Positions 59,354 through 64,000 of a stretch of DNA of 64,000 bases are shown here, piece by piece. Position numbers and translations under genes: made by a program. The DNA is taken from positions 124,001 to 188,000 of the forward strand of contig CAVSUY010000013.1 of NCBI GenBank assembly GCA_963731035.1. Reading direction: 5' to 3'. Numbering within the stretch: position 1 is the stretch's first letter; each line of letters begins with the position of its first letter. The DNA comes from JAANXG01 sp963731035 (GTDB lineage Bacteria; Pseudomonadota; Gammaproteobacteria; Arenicellales; JAANXG01). A model generated the notes under the pieces. That model was given only the letters and a program-made list of their open reading frames with translations, was not told the origin of the DNA and searched no databases.

Positions 59354-60322
59354 ATGAAGAAACAGCTGAAGATCTGCATCCTCGGGGGCACCGGGTTCGT
59401 CGGCCACCACATCACCGCCGAGCTGGTGGACCTCGGGCACCGGGTAACCATCCTCACCCGCCGCCGGCAACGCCACCGCGACGTCCTGGTCTGGCCGACG
59501 GTGTCGCTGCGTGAGGGTGACATCTACGACTCGGATTTCCTGGTTCGGCAGTTCCGGGGAATGGACGTCGTCATCAACCTGGTGGGCATCCTCAACGAGC
59601 GTGGCCACCGAGGCAAGGGCTTCGAGCGCGCTCATGTCGAGCTGGTGGAGTTGATATCCAAGGCGGTTCAGACGACCGGCGTGCGGCGCCTCTTGCACAT
59701 GAGTGCCCTCAATGCCTCCAAGGACGCGCCCAGCCACAACCTGCGGACCAAGGCCCGCGGCGAGGACCTCGCCCACATGATACCGGGATGCGCCGTCACC
59801 AGCTTCCGGCCTTCCGTGATCTTCGGCGAGCACGACACCTTCACGACCCGTTTTGCCAAGCTGCTGGCGTCGATTCCGTGGATATTCCCGCTGGCCAAAC
59901 CGGACGCGCGGTTGCAGCCGATCCATATCGACGACGTCGCACGATGCTTCGTTCTTTCAATCGGGCAACACGAGACCTTCGGCCGGAGCTACAACCTGGG
60001 TGGACCCAAGGTCTACACGCTGTACGACATCGTCGAATACATTAACGTGGTCATCGGACTGGACCGCCGGATTCTGCGCCTGCGGGACTGGCAGGCACGG
60101 ATCCAGGCATCACTCCTGGAGTGGGCGCCGGGAAAGCCCTTCAGCGTCGACAACCTGCGCTCGCTGGAAGTGGACAGCATCTGCCATACCCCCTGTCCCC
60201 TGCCTTTCGGTATCGAGCCGACACCCATGGAGACGGTAGTCCCGGTTTACCTGAGTGCGGGCAGCGACAGCCTGACTCGAATCCGCTACCAGCCTTCCGT
60301 CCCGGTCAACCGCGCGGATTGA
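59354..60322 (+). CDS. Complex I NDUFA9 subunit family protein
   Basis: Atypical short-chain dehydrogenase/epimerase-like protein of 322 residues. The N-terminal Rossmann motif ICILGGTGFVGHHITAELV binds NAD(P). The catalytic Tyr-x3-Lys of true epimerases is not seen where expected (LRTKARGEDL), as in NDUFA9-like proteins, which bind NADPH without catalysis in complex I. LQPIHIDDVARCF and YNLGGPKVYTLYDI are also typical. Whether it is part of respiratory complex I here is inference. Its end overlaps the convergent GNAT gene by 17 bases. Confidence 0.85.
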   Translation: MKKQLKICILGGTGFVGHHITAELVDLGHRVTILTRRRQRHRDVLVWPTVSLREGDIYDSDFLVRQFRGMDVVINLVGILNERGHRGKGFERAHVELVELISKAVQTTGVRRLLHMSALNASKDAPSHNLRTKARGEDLAHMIPGCAVTSFRPSVIFGEHDTFTTRFAKLLASIPWIFPLAKPDARLQPIHIDDVARCFVLSIGQHETFGRSYNLGGPKVYTLYDIVEYINVVIGLDRRILRLRDWQARIQASLLEWAPGKPFSVDNLRSLEVDSICHTPCPLPFGIEPTPMETVVPVYLSAGSDSLTRIRYQPSVPVNRAD

Positions 60323-60758
60323 GCTCGTAGGTGATCCAGTCGGTGCGCAGCGCCACCCGGTCGTACACGGCACGCGCCCGGTAGTTGTTGTCGCGGGTGA
60401 TCCAGCGAACCACCGGCCAGCCCTGATCGCGCGCCCGGGTCGACAGTTCCTCGAACAGCCGGTCGACGATGCCCCGGCCGCGCGCGGAAGGCTCGACAAA
60501 AAGGTCGTCCAGGAAACCCGCGATCGCGCCCCTCGCCGGCGAGAACATCGGCCGGAAATGCATGAGCCCAACTGCCGGCCCGTGGTCCTCGCTGGCCAGA
60601 ATGCAGTGGAACTCCTTGTGCGGATCGAATATCCAGCCCCATACCGCTGCCAGGATCTCATCGTTCATCGGCACCTGGTAGAACTGTGCATAGCCGCGGT
60701 AGAGGTGCTCCCAGTCGCCGCGATCAGACTCCCTGGGGTCTTGTATCGTTATGGTCAT
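60306..60758 (-). CDS. GNAT family N-acetyltransferase
   Basis: Acetyltransferase of 150 residues. The acetyl-CoA motif is FLDDLFVEPSARGRGIVDRLFEEL, with the Arg-Gly-x-Gly/Ala turn. WITRDNNYRARAVYDRVALR is the usual C-terminal block. The substrate is unknown, possibly a polyamine or small amine. Convergent with the NDUFA9-like gene and overlapping the upstream aminopeptidase gene by ATGA, so the two are probably co-translated. Confidence 0.9.
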   Translation of the reverse strand: MTITIQDPRESDRGDWEHLYRGYAQFYQVPMNDEILAAVWGWIFDPHKEFHCILASEDHGPAVGLMHFRPMFSPARGAIAGFLDDLFVEPSARGRGIVDRLFEELSTRARDQGWPVVRWITRDNNYRARAVYDRVALRTDWITYELNPRG

Positions 60759-61903
60759 AAATCCTCCTTATAGCGACGGTCGTCGGTAGTGGACGACGGT
60801 GCGCCAGCCGACAGTTTATCGAGAAACGCTTCGCGCTGCGCCTTGGGCTCGCGGCTCAGTCTGACGGCATCCTCGTAGAACTTTCGCAAGTCGCCACCGT
60901 CGCGCGCCAGCAGCGCCTGAAACGCGGGCACCCGCGCGTGGTAGGCGGCGATGACCGCGAAATGGGCGTTGTTCAGGTTTTTCGAGAACCAATGGCCGTA
61001 GCCGTGATAGCCGGGCCAGGCGCTGATCATCTTCCGGTACCGGTCCTTCAGCGCGGCGATGATCTCGGCCTTGCGAGCGAGCTTCCAGTTCCTATCATAG
61101 TCGGACCGGTAGACTTCGCCGAGTCGGCGACGATATTCGAGAATGGTCTCGACCACCTCGTGGTTCCTGCGCCGACTCACGCGGTAGGCCTCGATCTCCC
61201 CGGGCCGGCCCTGGTGGTTCAGCCAACGCTCCACGCCTTCCATCTCCACCGTCACCGCGAACGACTCGTTGAACACGCTGTCCCCCTTGGCGTATGCCAC
61301 CTGGTGCGCCAGTTCATGAAAGATCAGGCCCGCCAGATCCGGATCGGGGTAGTTCAGCACCGTGCTGAGAACCGGGTCGTCGAACCAGCCCAGGGTCGAA
61401 TACGCGGGCACGCCCGCAACGTAGGTCTCCAACCCCTGCTCCTGCAGCGACCTGGCGTACTTCTCGGCGTCCTCCTTCTTGAAATAGCCGCGATACACCA
61501 CGCAGCCCACGATCGGGAAACACCATTTGTGAGGCTCTATGGACAGTTCCGGCGCGGCGAACACGTTCCATAAGACGTAGTCACGATCCAGGGCGGCGTA
61601 ACTCTTGTAGCTGTCGTTGTCCGGCAGGTCCAGAGACTCGCTCGCGAAGCGGCGCATGGACTTGACCCGCTCCAGCCTCTCGCGTACCGCCGGCGTTGCC
61701 TTGTCATCTTTCAGCAGCTTGTCTATGTCCCGCGCCCGACACATCAGGTCCAACTGGCCTCTGGCGGACTGGTAGTAGTAGCCCACAGTGCTGCAACCAA
61801 AAAGAGCGCCCAGCAGGAGGGTGATCGTCCAAAGACGAAAATATCGCAAGCCGGCTTGTAGTGTTGTTTCGCCCACGGTTATGGTTGCATCTTCAAAGAG
61901 CAT
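60755..61903 (-). CDS. Putative aminopeptidase lipoprotein (Aminopep family)
   Basis: Zinc-type peptidase-like protein of 382 residues. A hydrophobic segment LWTITLLLGALFGCSTVG ending in a lipobox Cys suggests a lipoprotein. The metal motif HELAHQ is in LAGLIFHELAHQVAY, with a nearby FNESFAVTVEMEGVERW that may give the third ligand. The frame starts at ATG 61903, but the leader before the signal is long; a TTG at 61849 would give a more usual signal peptide. It is divergent from cca with only five bases between start codons. Substrate unknown. Confidence 0.78.
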   Translation of the reverse strand: MLFEDATITVGETTLQAGLRYFRLWTITLLLGALFGCSTVGYYYQSARGQLDLMCRARDIDKLLKDDKATPAVRERLERVKSMRRFASESLDLPDNDSYKSYAALDRDYVLWNVFAAPELSIEPHKWCFPIVGCVVYRGYFKKEDAEKYARSLQEQGLETYVAGVPAYSTLGWFDDPVLSTVLNYPDPDLAGLIFHELAHQVAYAKGDSVFNESFAVTVEMEGVERWLNHQGRPGEIEAYRVSRRRNHEVVETILEYRRRLGEVYRSDYDRNWKLARKAEIIAALKDRYRKMISAWPGYHGYGHWFSKNLNNAHFAVIAAYHARVPAFQALLARDGGDLRKFYEDAVRLSREPKAQREAFLDKLSAGAPSSTTDDRRYKEDL

Positions 61904-61908
61904 AAATT

Positions 61909-63165
61909 ATGAACAATCAAACGGAGAACGAACTGGAAGTGTACCTTGTGGGCGGCGCGGTGCGCGACGAGCTGCTCGGCCGTGAGATCAAGGATCGCGA
62001 CTGGGTGGTGGTGGGTGCTACGCCGGAGGACATGACCCGACGGGGCTACAAACCGGTGGGACAGGATTTCCCCGTGTTTCTGCACCCGGAGACCCGCGAG
62101 GAGTACGCCCTGGCGCGCAAGGAGCGTAAGACCGCGCCGGGTTACAAGGGCTTTGCGTTCGAGTTCTCTCCGAAGGTGACTCTCAAGGAAGACCTGATGC
62201 GCCGCGACCTCACCATCAACGCCATGGCCCGCGACAGCAACGGCCGCCTCATCGACTACTTCAACGGCCGCCGGGACCTCGACGCGGGGATTCTGCGCCA
62301 CGTATCCCCGGCGTTTGTGGAAGACCCGGTTCGCCTGCTGCGCATCGCGCGCTTCCGGGCCCGGTACGGCTACGAGATCGCCCCCGAGACCCGCGAGCTG
62401 CTGACGCAGATGGTGAAACGCGGTGAGGTCGACGCCCTGGTGGCCGAGCGGGTATGGCAGGAGCTGGACGGGGCGCTTGTGGAGCCGTCTCCGGCGCTTT
62501 TCGTCGAGACTCTTCGCGAGTGCGGTGCACTCGCCAGGATCTTTCCCGAGATCGACGCCCTGTTCGGCGTCCCGCAGCGCAAGGACTACCACCCCGAGAT
62601 CGACGCCGGCGTGCACACCATGATGGCGTTCACCCAGGCGAGGGGAATGACTGACGACCCGGTGGTGTTGTTCGCGGTGCTGGTGCACGACCTGGGCAAG
62701 GCGCTGACACCCGAAGCGGAGTGGCCGCGCCACTACCGGCACGAAATTCTGGGGCTGGACCCCATAGACCGGCTGTGCAGCCGCTGCCGGGCGCCGGCGC
62801 GTTACCGCGACTTCGCGCGCCAGGTGTGCCGATATCACCTGCAGATGCATCGCTTGAACACCCTCAAACCCGGCACCATCGTCAAGCTGATCGAGGCCCT
62901 GGGCGGCTTCAGGGACGCCCGCCGCATCGACCAGTTCATCATCGCCTGCCGGGCCGACGCAGTGGGTCGCAAGGGCAAGGAGGACTCGCCTTACCCGCAG
63001 GCAGAGTTGCTCAAGCAATGCTTCGAAGCCGCGGCCGGTGTCTCCGGTCGTGAAATCGCTGGACGTGCGTCGAACGGGAAGGAGATCGGCGAAGCTCTGT
63101 TCCGGGAACGCTGCACGATGGTGCAGGCGGCCCTGGAAGCGAACCGGTCACCTGATCGCGGATGA
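61909..63165 (+). CDS. cca: CCA tRNA nucleotidyltransferase with HD domain
   Basis: Multifunctional enzyme of 418 residues that adds or repairs the tRNA 3' CCA end. The nucleotidyltransferase head has VYLVGGAVRDELLGREIKD and the DRDWVVVG metal motif. RRDLTINAMA and EDPVRLLRIARFRARYGY are family blocks. The C-terminal HD domain, with VLVHDLGKAL, carries phosphatase/phosphodiesterase activity in gammaproteobacterial versions. Divergent from the aminopeptidase gene; both promoters must lie inside coding sequence. Confidence 0.96.
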   Translation: MNNQTENELEVYLVGGAVRDELLGREIKDRDWVVVGATPEDMTRRGYKPVGQDFPVFLHPETREEYALARKERKTAPGYKGFAFEFSPKVTLKEDLMRRDLTINAMARDSNGRLIDYFNGRRDLDAGILRHVSPAFVEDPVRLLRIARFRARYGYEIAPETRELLTQMVKRGEVDALVAERVWQELDGALVEPSPALFVETLRECGALARIFPEIDALFGVPQRKDYHPEIDAGVHTMMAFTQARGMTDDPVVLFAVLVHDLGKALTPEAEWPRHYRHEILGLDPIDRLCSRCRAPARYRDFARQVCRYHLQMHRLNTLKPGTIVKLIEALGGFRDARRIDQFIIACRADAVGRKGKEDSPYPQAELLKQCFEAAAGVSGREIAGRASNGKEIGEALFRERCTMVQAALEANRSPDRG

Positions 63166-63299
63166 CAGCAATAGCTCCCGGCGATTTGCTGCACTTCCTC
63201 CGTCCAGGGAGGTCGAAGCCGCTCCTGCCACAGGGATAGAAGGCTTACAACCAAAGTCCATGTCCAACGATCTCCGCGTCGGGCGGGCACGGTGCTTCC

Positions 63300-63396
63300 A
63301 GCAGGCTGTTGAAAAACAGCCTGCGTAGCCGAGTGCGGACAGGCGCCGCGCCCGGCGCGTTGAAAAAGGCCAGGATGGCGTTTTTCGTGCATCCTG
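63300..63396. repeat. Paired hairpins between cca and the MidA-type gene
   Basis: A perfect 10-bp stem GCAGGCTGTT / AACAGCCTGC (63301-63310 with 63315-63324, loop GAAA) is followed by a second hairpin with arms GAAAAA and TTTTTC (63362-63367, 63381-63386) around GGCC...GGCG. AGCAGG at the left and CCTGCT at the right make the whole unit an imperfect inverted repeat. The second hairpin has T-runs on either strand and may act as a terminator for the two convergent genes. An apparent partial REP half-site lies near 63218-63232. Confidence 0.65.
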
Positions 63397-64000
63397 CTAG
63401 AGGCGGCGTCGATGATCCAGGTACTGAAACCCGGCAAGCGGAGCGTTGAAGTCCCGCCCCAGGGCCAGCACCTTGAAGAGCTCACCCATTTCGTGGGGCT
63501 GGGTCAGACGCTGCACCTGCTGGCTGAGTCGCCACTGGTCGGCGTCCGCGGCTTCCATCCTGCCCGGCACGAGATCCAGCAGTCCCAGGGACAACAGGAA
63601 GGCCGCCTGGTGGACGAAGCCCAGCACGTCCAGACCGGTGTCGGCGGCCCGTTGTGCCAAGGCCGAGAAATCCAGGTGTGCGGTGATGTCCTGCATGCCG
63701 ACGTTGCGGTAGGGGTCGGGGTGGGCGCGGTGGCGGAAGTGGCACATCAAGGTCCCTGCGCTGCGTTCCGCGTGGTAGTACTCGTGCGCCGGGAACCCGT
63801 AATCGATGATCAAGACCACGCCGCGCCGCAGCCAGTCGCCGATGCCCGCGACCCAGTGCTGGGCGAGGATCCCGGCCTCGGACTCGTAGCCGGACGGCAG
63901 TCCCTTCTCCACGATGGCGGTCAGCTCGCCCGGCTGCGCCGGACGGGCCGTCTCGCGGAACGCTCCGTCCGCCCAGGTCACCTGGATGACCTCGAGGCCG
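63397..64000 (-). CDS. MidA-family class I SAM-dependent methyltransferase, partial
   Basis: C-terminal 200 residues of a protein that continues past the window edge. It resembles the MidA/NDUFAF7 family (DUF185): GVVLIIDYGFPAHEYYHAER, then GTLMCHFRHRAHPDPYRNVGMQDITAHLDF, are conserved blocks of that family, the first ending the SAM-binding core. The mitochondrial relative methylates an arginine of complex I subunit NDUFS2. The NDUFA9-like gene nearby makes a complex I link attractive but unproven. The start is not in the window. Confidence 0.82.
   Translation of the reverse strand, partial: GLEVIQVTWADGAFRETARPAQPGELTAIVEKGLPSGYESEAGILAQHWVAGIGDWLRRGVVLIIDYGFPAHEYYHAERSAGTLMCHFRHRAHPDPYRNVGMQDITAHLDFSALAQRAADTGLDVLGFVHQAAFLLSLGLLDLVPGRMEAADADQWRLSQQVQRLTQPHEMGELFKVLALGRDFNAPLAGFQYLDHRRRL

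Overview
This is a 64 kb piece of a GC-rich, aerobic gammaproteobacterial chromosome. The lineage is inferred from the genes: the unsaturated fatty acid pair fabA/fabB, oxygen-dependent ubiquinone hydroxylase Coq7, heme A synthase, a Pil-Chp twitching system, and a gene order strongly resembling that around Pseudomonas aeruginosa pilT/proC and pilG/gshB/tonB/yqgE/ruvX/pyrR/pyrB. I cannot name a genus. No rRNA, tRNA, prophage, CRISPR array or full insertion sequence was seen. Nearly all of the window is ordinary housekeeping DNA. The unusual material is in small elements, broken genes and missing partners.

Layout. 0-2.7 kb: an acrylyl-CoA reductase-like oxidoreductase, a HIT protein gene set among short palindromes and a 52-bp tandem repeat, and rplM-rpsI. 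2.76-2.94 kb: a candidate small RNA with its own promoter and terminator. 3.1-11.1 kb: a hydroxyacid locus with glycolate oxidase glcDEF, a divergent IclR regulator, and an apparent lrgA-lrgB-tartrate/malate dehydrogenase-azlC-azlD operon. 11.2-16.3 kb: coq7, a small secreted protein, ctaA, fabB, fabA and an AEC permease. 16.5-23.3 kb: the glycolytic run tkt-gap-pgk-pyk and an inositol monophosphatase-like gene. 23.3-33.7 kb: the twitching chemosensory operon pilG-pilH-pilI-pilJ-chpA-two CheW-like genes. chpA is split by a frameshift, and neither a CheR (pilK) nor a CheB (chpB) gene is present.

34-40 kb: a short gshA remnant, gshB, a MITE-like element, tonB, and the overlapping run yqgE-ruvX-pyrR-pyrB-pyrX, where PyrX is a dihydroorotase homologue lacking its metal-binding HxH. 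40-48 kb: a STAS-like protein, an RND efflux pump with its adaptor, a 7TMR-DISM diguanylate cyclase and a YrhK-like protein. 48-55 kb: pilU (frameshifted by one extra base), pilT, then yggS-proC-yggT-yggU and a dynamin-like GTPase. 55-64 kb: an SRAP protein, ampG, exonuclease III, pyrE, a complex I NDUFA9-like protein, a GNAT acetyltransferase, a secreted aminopeptidase-like lipoprotein, cca, and the 3' part of a MidA-family methyltransferase gene. Perfect inverted repeats of a REP/BIME type close two of the gene ends here.

How it fits together. The 3-11 kb block looks like uptake and oxidation of small hydroxyacids under an IclR regulator. The 23-34 and 48-50 kb blocks belong to type IV pilus retraction and its control, but two of their genes carry frameshifts, so either twitching is decaying here or the assembly has indel errors. 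The pyr genes sit in a tightly overlapping operon.
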